In this document: in pieces, positions 15,572 through 21,642 of the stretch
Position numbering within the stretch: position 1 is the first letter of the stretch
Layout of the letters: every line of letters begins with the position of its first letter
DNA from: a virus
Strand: one strand, 5' to 3'
IMG/VR virus record: IMGVR_UViG_3300021091_000422
Location: 1 to 23,853 of that record
DNA: 23,853 bases
The notes under the pieces: generated by a model
What the model was told of the DNA's origin: nothing
The model's input: only the letters and a program-made list of their open reading frames with translations
Database searches by the model: none
Position numbers and translations under genes: made by a program

Positions 15572-17026
15572 TTATTCTCCTATAATTTCAGGCAGTGTTT
15601 CGCCAGCGCGCCTGCGTGTAATGAAATCATCAAGCACCTGCTCAAGTGCAATTCTAAAAGGGATTCCCGCATCGTTCAATCTTTCTGCCTCACGAACAAG
15701 TGCCCTGTATCTACCTTCGTTCATCCCATAACCACCCTCATTTGTGTCTACTACAAAGCGGTCACGGATTATGTCTGGTGGGTTCATACTCTGCCCAGCG
15801 ATTCTGCTAGCGGCTATCCTATTAGCGATTTTACGCAATTCTGGGTCATTCATCACTTCGTCAATTGTTATATTCGGGTCGTACTTAGCATAAGTACTTG
15901 TTGGACTACCCTGGTCACGAATAATATTATCTCGGATGTAGTTGTAAGCAAAGATGGCATTGTTGTTACCGATGGACTCTGGCACTCCAGCCTTGGCTGA
16001 GTTTGCGAATATCTTTCGCATTGCCGCATCTTCAGTCATTTGCATAACGCGGCGACGAGCAAGCAGGTCCTTGAGCGCCTCTTCGGTTAGTGGTATTCGT
16101 TCAATAACTTTCTGTGGTCCTTGAACGGCGAGTGAACTGCTGGTTGGTATGTTGATGTCCGTACCAGTGCGTGCCCGTGGTGACCGGGTAAAATAGGCAG
16201 CGGGCGGATTGTCGTAAAGCATGTCCAGAAATCCTGTATTGGTCATCTGTCGATTACCCATAATGTCTTGAACAATGGTGGGCGCTGTTGCGTCCCACAT
16301 GTAGGTTGTACCGGGGATTGAGTCACCACCAACCGTTGTTGCTTGTCCAGGCTGACGGGGAATAATTTCGCTGATATCTCCTGCTTCACCAGGAACGTTT
16401 ACGTGGATGCCATATTCGTAAGGATTAAACCGTGCACCAGGATTAGTGATGTTGGTTCGTACTGCTGGTACTGCTGCCTTGGCCGCTGCTCCTGCGGCAA
16501 ACAAGTTAAGAAGGTCTTCGGCACCCATTGTCAAACCCTCACCACGACGGTAAGCGTTGACATAGTTAATGCCAGGTTCACCAGTATCAACCACTGGGAG
16601 TAGGTCAGCAATATTTGAGCCTGTATTGACAACGCTCTTTACTGCACCGAGAGGGATGTCTTGGGGTCTAGTTTGTAGAACCTCTGCCAGTTGGTATGAT
16701 TGTTCTGTTCCCGGAACAAACGATAGAAAGCCGTCTTTGACTGTCCCACCAAGATTCTTCAGGTTGTCCACAAACCCTTTCTTCTTGGGTTCTGGTAGTG
16801 GACCAGTAGCCCGGGTTATGCGAGGAATATCTTCTTCTCTAGTGGGTGCCAAAACGGTATCTGGTTGTATGAACCCCTCGGCAATTAAGGCCTCCCTAAA
16901 AAATGCCTGTTGACGGCGTTGTCTTTCTTCTACGGCACGACGACGCTCAATCTCTTCGTAACGGCGTTTTTCTTCCTCACGACGACGACGCTCAATCTCT
17001 CTTTCCATTGCGTCTGCTGAAGCCAT
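15572..17026 (-). CDS. Unknown virion-region protein with charged N-terminal helix (484 aa)
   Basis: The protein begins MASADAMEREIERRRREEEK and continues to about residue 40 as a run of alternating Arg and Glu, a likely single long helix. An Ala-rich segment (LLNLFAAGAAAKAAVPAV, about 172-190) could be amphipathic or contact a membrane. The rest is soluble and mixed helix and beta, with no motif I recognise. It lies in the block between the tiny basic genes and the portal, where head-associated or packaged proteins are often coded. The SADAME segment also occurs twice in the 359-aa protein encoded at 5118-6197. The start is fixed by a TAATG overlap with the previous gene. Confidence 0.7.
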   Translation of the reverse strand: MASADAMEREIERRRREEEKRRYEEIERRRAVEERQRRQQAFFREALIAEGFIQPDTVLAPTREEDIPRITRATGPLPEPKKKGFVDNLKNLGGTVKDGFLSFVPGTEQSYQLAEVLQTRPQDIPLGAVKSVVNTGSNIADLLPVVDTGEPGINYVNAYRRGEGLTMGAEDLLNLFAAGAAAKAAVPAVRTNITNPGARFNPYEYGIHVNVPGEAGDISEIIPRQPGQATTVGGDSIPGTTYMWDATAPTIVQDIMGNRQMTNTGFLDMLYDNPPAAYFTRSPRARTGTDINIPTSSSLAVQGPQKVIERIPLTEEALKDLLARRRVMQMTEDAAMRKIFANSAKAGVPESIGNNNAIFAYNYIRDNIIRDQGSPTSTYAKYDPNITIDEVMNDPELRKIANRIAASRIAGQSMNPPDIIRDRFVVDTNEGGYGMNEGRYRALVREAERLNDAGIPFRIALEQVLDDFITRRRAGETLPEIIGE

Positions 17027-17340
17027 TACTTTTTATCCTTTTTCTTTTTGTTGCGTTCCGAGATAGCCTTTGCTTTTCTGCGGGCGTCAGCCTTGGAACT
17101 TGCGCCCCATGCGTACAGGGACAGGAGCAGGCGTGTGGGCTTGCCATCCTTGTCACGCTCAGGACCAGGCATATTGCCCATACGGGCTAGGAATGAAGCA
17201 CGGCGTGGGTTATCTCCAGATTTAACTGGAGCCCTAAGGTCAGAACCAGGATTAGCCTTTTCGTAGGACTTGCGTCCCTTCTCGTTTAAGCCACCTTTTT
17301 TATTCTGACCCTCTTTGCGAGTCCACGCTTCAGATGCCAT
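17026..17340 (-). CDS. DUF6321-like small basic protein (104 aa)
   Basis: The sequence AWTRKEGQNKKGGLNEKGRK, then SYEKANPGSDLRAPV, then RRASFLARMGNMPGP, fits a conserved family that I recall as DUF6321, found in aquatic phages, giant viruses and some bacteria. Its function is not known. The C-terminus ends in a Lys-rich tail (RNKKKKDKK). Stop and start signals overlap with both neighbours through TAATG (17340 and 17026), so it is part of the coupled cassette of small basic genes. A DNA-associated or virion-packaged role is possible because of the high Lys/Arg content but is not shown. Confidence 0.8.
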   Translation of the reverse strand: MASEAWTRKEGQNKKGGLNEKGRKSYEKANPGSDLRAPVKSGDNPRRASFLARMGNMPGPERDKDGKPTRLLLSLYAWGASSKADARRKAKAISERNKKKKDKK

Positions 17341-17576
17341 TATCTATGCCTCTTTGTCTTTTCAGCAATCTTTTTAGGTTGGGCTACATATTGTTTGCCC
17401 TTCTTGTTGCCTTCTGCTTTTGCCCGATTAGTGGCAGCCTTTTCTGCTGGTGACAATGAATCCCAAGCCTTGTCTGGTAGGTAGCGCTTCTTGCCTTTGG
17501 ACGGCTTTCCATCCGAAGTGCGCCACTTCTGGTCAGTCCACTTCTCCAAAGACTTTTGAGATTCTTTCTTAGCCAT
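17340..17576 (-). CDS. DUF5872-like small basic protein (78 aa)
   Basis: The protein has SLEKWTDQKWRTSDGKPSKG, RYLPDKAWDSLSPAEKAATN and GKQYVAQPKKIAEKTKRHR, a set that I recall as the first half of a widespread viral and bacterial family (DUF5872). The neighbouring 63-aa gene carries what looks like the other half. Both ends are coupled: TGATG with the preceding gene at 17576 and TAATG with the next at 17340. Basic and without membrane segments or catalytic motifs. Function unknown. Confidence 0.8.
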   Translation of the reverse strand: MAKKESQKSLEKWTDQKWRTSDGKPSKGKKRYLPDKAWDSLSPAEKAATNRAKAEGNKKGKQYVAQPKKIAEKTKRHR

Positions 17577-17767
17577 CAGTCTTTGTAACCCCCACCACGC
17601 TTCTTATACTCAGACGCAAGAAGTTGTGCTTTACGAGCAGACCACTCACCTGGGTCGCCACCCTTTGAGCCAGCCTTAATCTTCTCAAACAGTTGTTTGC
17701 GCATACCGGGCTTGGTGTAATTACCAGCCTCATTGACCCTTGATGGTGCCTTCTTTTTAGATGCCAT
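17576..17767 (-). CDS. Small basic protein with WSARKAQLLASEYKKRGGGYK motif, DUF5872-like (63 aa)
   Basis: Residues 17-63 hold YTKPGMRKQLFEKIKAGSKG, then GDPGEWSARKAQLLA, then EYKKRGGGYKD, a pattern I recall as common in aquatic phages and giant viruses and often linked to the DUF5872 domain. The gene starts two bases after the stop of the 39-aa gene (TAATCATGG) and ends in a TGATG overlap with the 78-aa gene. A basic protein with no catalytic motif visible. Function unknown, though strong conservation across distant viruses suggests a definite role. Confidence 0.8.
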   Translation of the reverse strand: MASKKKAPSRVNEAGNYTKPGMRKQLFEKIKAGSKGGDPGEWSARKAQLLASEYKKRGGGYKD

Positions 17768-17769
17768 GA

Positions 17770-17889
17770 TTACTTTTTCTTCTTTCCCTTGGGTACGCAG
17801 TTAGGTACCTTCTTGCCGCCCTTGTTCTTCATTCCGACCTTCTCGTAGCCGTCCCAACAAGTCTTAGGGGCTTTCTTCTTGGCTGCCAT
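17770..17889 (-). CDS. Tiny Lys-rich protein with CWDGYEKVG...PNC motif (39 aa)
   Basis: A short frame that starts with ATG in a TAATG overlap with the previous gene. It encodes MAAKKKAPKTCWDGYEKVGM, then KNKGGKKVPNCVPKGKKKK. The two cysteines, C11 and C31, bracket a Gly/Lys-rich turn and could bind a metal or form a disulfide. I recall similar 'CWDGY...VPNCVP' peptides in aquatic phage genomes, which makes coding likely despite the length. Purine-rich AAGAAGAAG upstream may serve as the initiation signal. Function unknown. Confidence 0.8.
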   Translation of the reverse strand: MAAKKKAPKTCWDGYEKVGMKNKGGKKVPNCVPKGKKKK

Positions 17890-18008
17890 TACTTCTTCTT
17901 CTTTGGCTTTTTACGAAGCGCCTTAAGGTCGGCTTCTGTAATCTTGTCTCGGGGTTCAGCAACCCTGGCAAGTTTCTTTTGTTTATTTGAATACTTGGAA
18001 TACGGCAT
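17889..18008 (-). CDS. Tiny Lys-rich protein with PRDKITEADLKALR motif (39 aa)
   Basis: The frame from ATG at 18008 encodes MPYSKYSNKQKKLARVAEPR, then DKITEADLKALRKKPKKKK. The core 'R-V-A-x-P-R-D-K-I-T-x-A-D-x-K-A-L-R' is one I recall from many aquatic phages. The start is preceded by AAGGAAGGA, and another ATG seven bases upstream gives only a ten-codon peptide, so 18008 is preferred. The stop overlaps the next start (TAATG). Helical and very basic; function unknown. Confidence 0.8.
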   Translation of the reverse strand: MPYSKYSNKQKKLARVAEPRDKITEADLKALRKKPKKKK

Positions 18009-18011
18009 TGC

Positions 18012-18095
18012 TCATCCTTCCTTGTAGGGCTTTGGCTTTGGCTTTACCGGCTTTGGCGTTGGCTTTGGTCTTGGCGCTGGCTTTGGCTTGTACAT
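18012..18095 (-). CDS. Lys-Pro repeat micropeptide (27 aa)
   Basis: From ATG at 18095, which overlaps the stop of the previous gene (TAATG), the frame encodes MYKPKPAPRPKPTPKPVKPK followed by PKPYKEG and a TGA stop. It alternates basic residue and proline almost throughout, as in the (Lys-Pro) spacer of TonB proteins or other rod-like polyproline segments. There is no signal peptide. The exact coupling and the tidy KP pattern make it a real gene candidate, although the length is below usual cutoffs. Its function is unknown; an extended linker or a nucleic-acid or cell-wall binding peptide would be possible. Confidence 0.6.
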   Translation of the reverse strand: MYKPKPAPRPKPTPKPVKPKPKPYKEG

Positions 18096-18265
18096 TATTT
18101 CACCGCTTTCATTGCTGCATCTAGGCACACTTCAAGACTCTTTCTGTTTTGTTTGGCACGTGTGGCTGCTTTCTTCGCAGTTGACGCATTCAACTTAGAT
18201 GGCGAGCAGGCTTTTGCTACCTTGGCAACTCTGTCTCGGGTTTCCTTAACTTTATCTTTTGCCAC
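18095..18265 (-). CDS. Small Lys/Ala-rich protein with GTG start (56 aa)
   Basis: The frame starts with GTG at 18265, with AAGGAG 8 nt upstream, and encodes MAKDKVKETRDRVAKVAKAC, then a Ser/Lys/Ala-rich helix ending CLDAAMKAVK. It overlaps the end of the 193-aa gene by 14 bp. The start region is a near copy of the start region of the 193-aa gene (25 bp with one difference, at the start codon). The composition (Lys, Ala, few hydrophobics) is that of a small histone-like or DNA-binding helix, but no family is recognised. Confidence 0.7.
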   Translation of the reverse strand: MAKDKVKETRDRVAKVAKACSPSKLNASTAKKAATRAKQNRKSLEVCLDAAMKAVK

Positions 18266-18833
18266 TACTTAGTCTCCTTATTTCCTTGGTAATCACGGGA
18301 CGAGAGGGTCCGGGCCCTATGATAAATTGGTCCTCAACACCAGAGCCAAGTCCGTAGTTGCCAGTTAGACCTGCGGCTTTGTAATGCTTTTTAACACTGG
18401 CATAACCCTCTTTTGCCATTGCGGCTTCTTTTGCGGTGGCAGCACGTGGTGAATTTCTTTTAGTAATTTTATTCTGAGCCAGTAGGTTATTGACCACCTC
18501 TTCACGACGTTTCCGGTAGTGGTCGTCTCTCTTCCTGTCGTCTTCACGAACCATGTCGGGCGGAACGTAGGTGCCATCGGCAGCAATCTTGCCACCGTTG
18601 GGCAAACGACCGGGATTCCACAATGTCTTTTGTCCAGGTTTTAGTTTGCTTAGTTCAGCATCCATGAGTTCTTTGAATGCTTCGCCGTCAAACCCCTTAT
18701 CGGTAAGGTCTTTTCTTAATGCACCACGCGCACGTGTGTCTGCTGAACCGCTGTCTGTTTCATATTTCTTTACAGCGTTAATGTAGGCTTCGCCCATACG
18801 GGTATTACGAATACTTTGTTTGTCTTTTGCCAT
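18252..18833 (-). CDS. Hypothetical basic protein (193 aa)
   Basis: It starts MAKDKQSIRNTRMGEAYINA, where ATG overlaps the stop of the preceding gene (TAATG) with AAGGAG 10 nt upstream. It is hydrophilic and rich in Lys, Arg, Gly and Asp. A helical middle (residues about 100-120, REDDRKRDDHYRKRREEVVN) is highly charged, and the C-terminus holds a Gly/Pro-rich segment with FIIGPGPSRPVITKEIRRLS. No signal peptide, membrane segment or known motif. Its place between the membrane protein and the tiny basic genes suggests a phage-specific structural or packaged protein. Confidence 0.7.
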   Translation of the reverse strand: MAKDKQSIRNTRMGEAYINAVKKYETDSGSADTRARGALRKDLTDKGFDGEAFKELMDAELSKLKPGQKTLWNPGRLPNGGKIAADGTYVPPDMVREDDRKRDDHYRKRREEVVNNLLAQNKITKRNSPRAATAKEAAMAKEGYASVKKHYKAAGLTGNYGLGSGVEDQFIIGPGPSRPVITKEIRRLSSGKR

Positions 18834-18847
18834 TACTTAGTCTCCTT
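18255..18847 (-). repeat. Duplicated 25-bp translation-start module
   Basis: Bases 18255-18279 and 18823-18847 share tcttttgcca-y-tacttagtctcctt on the plus strand with one difference. The segment carries the Shine-Dalgarno AAGGAG, a short spacer, the start codon and the first codons of the 56-aa and 193-aa genes, both beginning MAKDK. The only difference is the first base of the start codon (GTG versus ATG). Confidence 0.8.
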
Positions 18848-19036
18848 GTCAAGGTGCCAGTCAATATGCTTTTCTAATTTGTTGTCTACTTTATCAACGG
18901 TCTTAATTACTTCGTGTAGAAGTTCTCGTGCCTCTGAGTGCTGCTCTGAGTTCTCTTTGCGCAGGTTCTGGATGACCGCTACCAGCGGACCTAAGATAAC
19001 GGCTACCGCCAGCGTCAACCAGATGGGGTCGCTCAT
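18833..19036 (-). CDS. One-helix membrane protein, holin candidate (67 aa)
   Basis: Residues about 4-24 (PIWLTLAVAVILGPLVAVI) form one hydrophobic membrane segment. They are followed by QNLRKENSEQHSEARELLHE and a further amphipathic stretch that looks like a coiled coil, ending KHIDWHLDKETK. Small proteins with an N-terminal membrane helix and charged coiled coil occur as holins or as holin-like and envelope-interacting proteins in phages. There is no endolysin gene in this window to pair with. Both ends are coupled through TAATG. The holin call is a guess from size and shape; a membrane-anchored structural protein is equally possible. Confidence 0.6.
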   Translation of the reverse strand: MSDPIWLTLAVAVILGPLVAVIQNLRKENSEQHSEARELLHEVIKTVDKVDNKLEKHIDWHLDKETK

Positions 19037-19251
19037 TAGATAAGTTCCGCCCGCTCGGGCACCTTGGTAATCTTCCCACTCTTAAATGCGTTAGAATCCT
19101 CGTAGTAGCGCTGTTGTTCACGGATGGTTTGACCAGACTTAAATGTATTAGGCACGCCTAACGTAACCAACTTGATATGGCAAGCAAAGCAAAGACCCCT
19201 TTTTAGGTCGTTTTCGGAGTCAATCGGTTTTGAGCAGGTACAGTAAGCCAT
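19036..19251 (-). CDS. Small putative zinc-ribbon protein (71 aa)
   Basis: The N-terminus has C4, C6, C21 and C24 followed by H25, in CTC-x14-CFACH, a spacing that could bind zinc. The C-terminal half has two related segments, NTFKSGQT and NAFKSGKI, preceded or followed by Tyr/Arg-rich sequence. AGGAG lies upstream of the ATG at 19251, close to the third copy of the conserved 24-nt element. It is the first gene of its transcription block. Function unknown; binding DNA or a small protein partner is plausible. Confidence 0.75.
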   Translation of the reverse strand: MAYCTCSKPIDSENDLKRGLCFACHIKLVTLGVPNTFKSGQTIREQQRYYEDSNAFKSGKITKVPERAELI

Positions 19252-19260
19252 ATAAATCTC

Positions 19261-19284
19261 CTATTACATAGCGCATTTCTTACA
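19261..19284 (-). promoter_or_regulatory. Conserved 24-nt intergenic element, copy 3 (candidate promoter)
   Basis: Coding strand TGTAAGAAA, 12 nt, TAG, ending TATGTAATAG. It begins inside the last codons of the terminase gene (its TAA is the terminase stop codon) and ends just before the RBS of the 71-aa gene. It shares the fixed positions of the copies at 11188-11211 and 13118-13141. It would start transcription of the block that runs to the portal gene. Confidence 0.6.
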
Positions 19285-20872
19285 TAGACACGTTATGAGA
19301 ACCGATAACGAACTTTTCCGGTTCCTTCTTGGACACTTTGCTGGCAAACCAGTCAATACTAAACGGCGTTTTCTCAACCTTTGGCCGGTATTCTGCGTGC
19401 CAAACGAACTTAAGCATCTGGTTAGCAATGGCTAAGGACATCACGCAGTCGTCGTGTGGTGAGCCGTGAGTTGACCCGTTGTCGTCACGGACGAATGTTT
19501 TTAGTTCGGCAATGGTATTTTCGCACCTAATCTCTAGCACCCCATCACGGATATTGGCGTTCAATTCGTCCACTGCCAGGGGCTTTGACAGGCTGGTGGT
19601 TCTCCAACCGAGCGTGTCTGATGCCTCGGCATTACGCTGGTTCAGACGGCGCTGGCGGTAGATGTTGGGGTAATTACCTTTATACAGGCTGGTCAGCGTG
19701 GTAAGACCGTGGTTGTTGGACTCCACACCAATAAGCGCTGCGTTATAGAAATGCCCGAGACCGTATAATATTTCACCAAATTTATCTGGGTCAATGTGCC
19801 CGTGCCAGTGGGCTACAACCAATCCACTCTTGGCATCAACGACGTGGGCCGAGGAGAAGTCACCACGAGCCAGCCCTTCGGCTACGTCAGCCCCAATGGT
19901 GTACGTAGAACCAAATGCGGGCAACTGCCATACCTTGAGCGCTCCACCGTCCTGTTCATAGATGTAGGAGTTAACTCCCGAGTGCAACTGCTTCAGGTAT
20001 CCCCGTTGAGGTTTGTCAATGACCTGGCGATGTAAAGCGTCAATATCAAATACGGGGCGCCCAGAACGAATAAACGCCTCGTCTGGGTTGCTGGGATATT
20101 CCTGGTGCAACTGCCAGTCGGGTAGTTCTTTGGCTTGGGCTTCGTACCAACTTATATCGCGGTCTTCGTTCGCTGACCACGGGAAGAAGATTCCGGTAAA
20201 TCTATTGGTGCCAGACTGGCTGCCCATCCAGAGGTTATAGAATATGTTGCCTTCGCCCTTTGCCGTTGACAGACAGATAACACGACCACCTACGTCAGCA
20301 ATTGGTTCAATGGCTGCCCACGCTTCTTCGGGGTTAGGCAAGAACGCCATCTCGTCAATGATTACCAAGTACACCGACTCACCACGAGCAGGGTCGTTTG
20401 CCGATGGTAATGATTCAATGATGCTGTCGTTGTCAAACACCATCTTGAGTACGTTGTTCTGAATAAGTTCAGGGCCACGCTTCTTGAGCCAGTCTGGTAA
20501 AAACTTATACAGATATTTGGTTTTTGACAGAAGTTTGCTGGCTTCACGCTCGGTCTTTGACAACATAACCACAAATCGGTCGGACCAGAAGAAGGCAGTC
20601 CAAAAGGCAAACGCTGCAGCCAGGGTAGAGAAACCAATCTGACGGGACTTAAGAACGATGGTGTAGCGCTTGTCAATCCACGCCCGTACTGCCTCTATCT
20701 GTGCACCGCGTAGATTTAACGGAATCTTGCCTCGTGACGGGTGTTTGATAAACACATAGTTTGAGCAAAAGAAAGTAAATGCTTCAACCAAGTCGTCGGT
20801 CGTTGGGTTTTCGCCCGGACCACGACACTTGCGGAACTTATGTTCATCAATGAGTTCTTGTAGTGCAACCAT
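19280..20872 (-). CDS. terL: Terminase large subunit (530 aa)
   Basis: The protein has the two domains of the DNA-packaging motor. The ATPase domain shows a Walker A-type KSRQIGFST at 75-83, the Walker B segment YLVIIDEMAF (168-177, with D173 and E174), and a coupling motif LSTA near 201-204. The C-terminal nuclease domain shows IGADVAEG with D329, GVESNNHG with E384, and HDDCVMSL with the acidic pair at 474-475, matching the three acidic residues of RNase H-like terminase nucleases. Length is normal. No small subunit gene is recognisable in the window. It is coupled to the upstream oxygenase gene through TAATG, an unusual partner. Confidence 0.9.
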   Translation of the reverse strand: MVALQELIDEHKFRKCRGPGENPTTDDLVEAFTFFCSNYVFIKHPSRGKIPLNLRGAQIEAVRAWIDKRYTIVLKSRQIGFSTLAAAFAFWTAFFWSDRFVVMLSKTEREASKLLSKTKYLYKFLPDWLKKRGPELIQNNVLKMVFDNDSIIESLPSANDPARGESVYLVIIDEMAFLPNPEEAWAAIEPIADVGGRVICLSTAKGEGNIFYNLWMGSQSGTNRFTGIFFPWSANEDRDISWYEAQAKELPDWQLHQEYPSNPDEAFIRSGRPVFDIDALHRQVIDKPQRGYLKQLHSGVNSYIYEQDGGALKVWQLPAFGSTYTIGADVAEGLARGDFSSAHVVDAKSGLVVAHWHGHIDPDKFGEILYGLGHFYNAALIGVESNNHGLTTLTSLYKGNYPNIYRQRRLNQRNAEASDTLGWRTTSLSKPLAVDELNANIRDGVLEIRCENTIAELKTFVRDDNGSTHGSPHDDCVMSLAIANQMLKFVWHAEYRPKVEKTPFSIDWFASKVSKKEPEKFVIGSHNVSM

Positions 20873-21594
20873 TATACTGCAGCAATTACTTCATCAAAGT
20901 CCAGTGGTTCGGGCATTGGTCCCATAATGAGGGGAGGGGGCTCATGGGCGTGGTCTTCGTGATGGTGGTGTTCTGGCTCAGGTGTACCTTCGGTGTTGCA
21001 GATGAATGTACTAATTATCCACTTATCAGAAGTAATGGCTACGCATGACTCATGGGGATGAGTGAAGGTTGCTGGGAATAAACAGATTCGCCCCGCCTTA
21101 GGCGCAACTTTAACTTCGTGCAATGGGAAGTTTGTTTCGCCACCATATTCAACATCATTGAGGTAGATAATCGCAGCCAATACTCGGTTAGAAATTGGTG
21201 AGTTTGGAATAGGGAATGAATCAACATGAACACGATAAAAACCTTGATTCTTAGTATAACGCTGAACCTGAAAACCAGAGTCCTCAATGCGTACCCAAGT
21301 ATCAAGGTGAGTATAGTTCTGCCGGTAGATTGCGATTGCGGCAGTTAAGGCATCACATATCTTTTGTTCTAGTTCTTCATCTTCTTTTGTCCATACCAAA
21401 CCACTGTTAGTACTATAATATAAATCATTACTCAGTTTAGTTGATGGCATAAATCCGCCAAGGGTTCTTCCTTGAAATGATTCTGACCAATGAACCGTAA
21501 TTCTGTTGAGGAATTCAGCGGGCACACTGCCCATTAATCCGTCAACAACTAAAATCTGCCCCACTTTACCGGCGGGATAACCTGCTGTAATCAT
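20872..21594 (-). CDS. 2OG-Fe(II) oxygenase, prolyl-4-hydroxylase-like (240 aa)
   Basis: The iron-binding set is visible: H123 and D125 in YRVHVDSF, and distal H181 in HESCVAITSDKW, with K191 ten residues later where 2-oxoglutarate would be bound. The signature YLNDVEYGGETNFP (about 144-157) is that of prolyl-4-hydroxylase-like enzymes. The enzyme would use iron, oxygen and 2-oxoglutarate to hydroxylate a protein or other substrate. The C-terminus has a His-rich stretch (EHHHHEDHAHE, about 208-218) and a Pro-rich segment, features beyond the catalytic core. Such oxygenases occur in aquatic phages with unknown targets. It has RBS AAGGAG and is directly coupled to terL, but its target need not be the terminase. 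Confidence 0.85.
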   Translation of the reverse strand: MITAGYPAGKVGQILVVDGLMGSVPAEFLNRITVHWSESFQGRTLGGFMPSTKLSNDLYYSTNSGLVWTKEDEELEQKICDALTAAIAIYRQNYTHLDTWVRIEDSGFQVQRYTKNQGFYRVHVDSFPIPNSPISNRVLAAIIYLNDVEYGGETNFPLHEVKVAPKAGRICLFPATFTHPHESCVAITSDKWIISTFICNTEGTPEPEHHHHEDHAHEPPPLIMGPMPEPLDFDEVIAAV

Positions 21595-21642
21595 TATTGG
21601 CTCCTTCTAATTGTTTTTACTATACCAATAGTACCAGATAAA

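Noticed and set aside
18013-18015. Alternative ATG in the ATGA overlap after the Lys-Pro peptide
   Set aside because: It opens only a ten-codon frame; the ATG at 18008 gives the recognisable 39-aa protein.
21618-21633. Inverted repeat TACTAT/ATAGTA before the oxygenase gene, with TATAGT as a possible -10 box
   Set aside because: A 6-bp stem with no U-run, and no convincing -35 hexamer at proper spacing; it does not match the 24-nt element.
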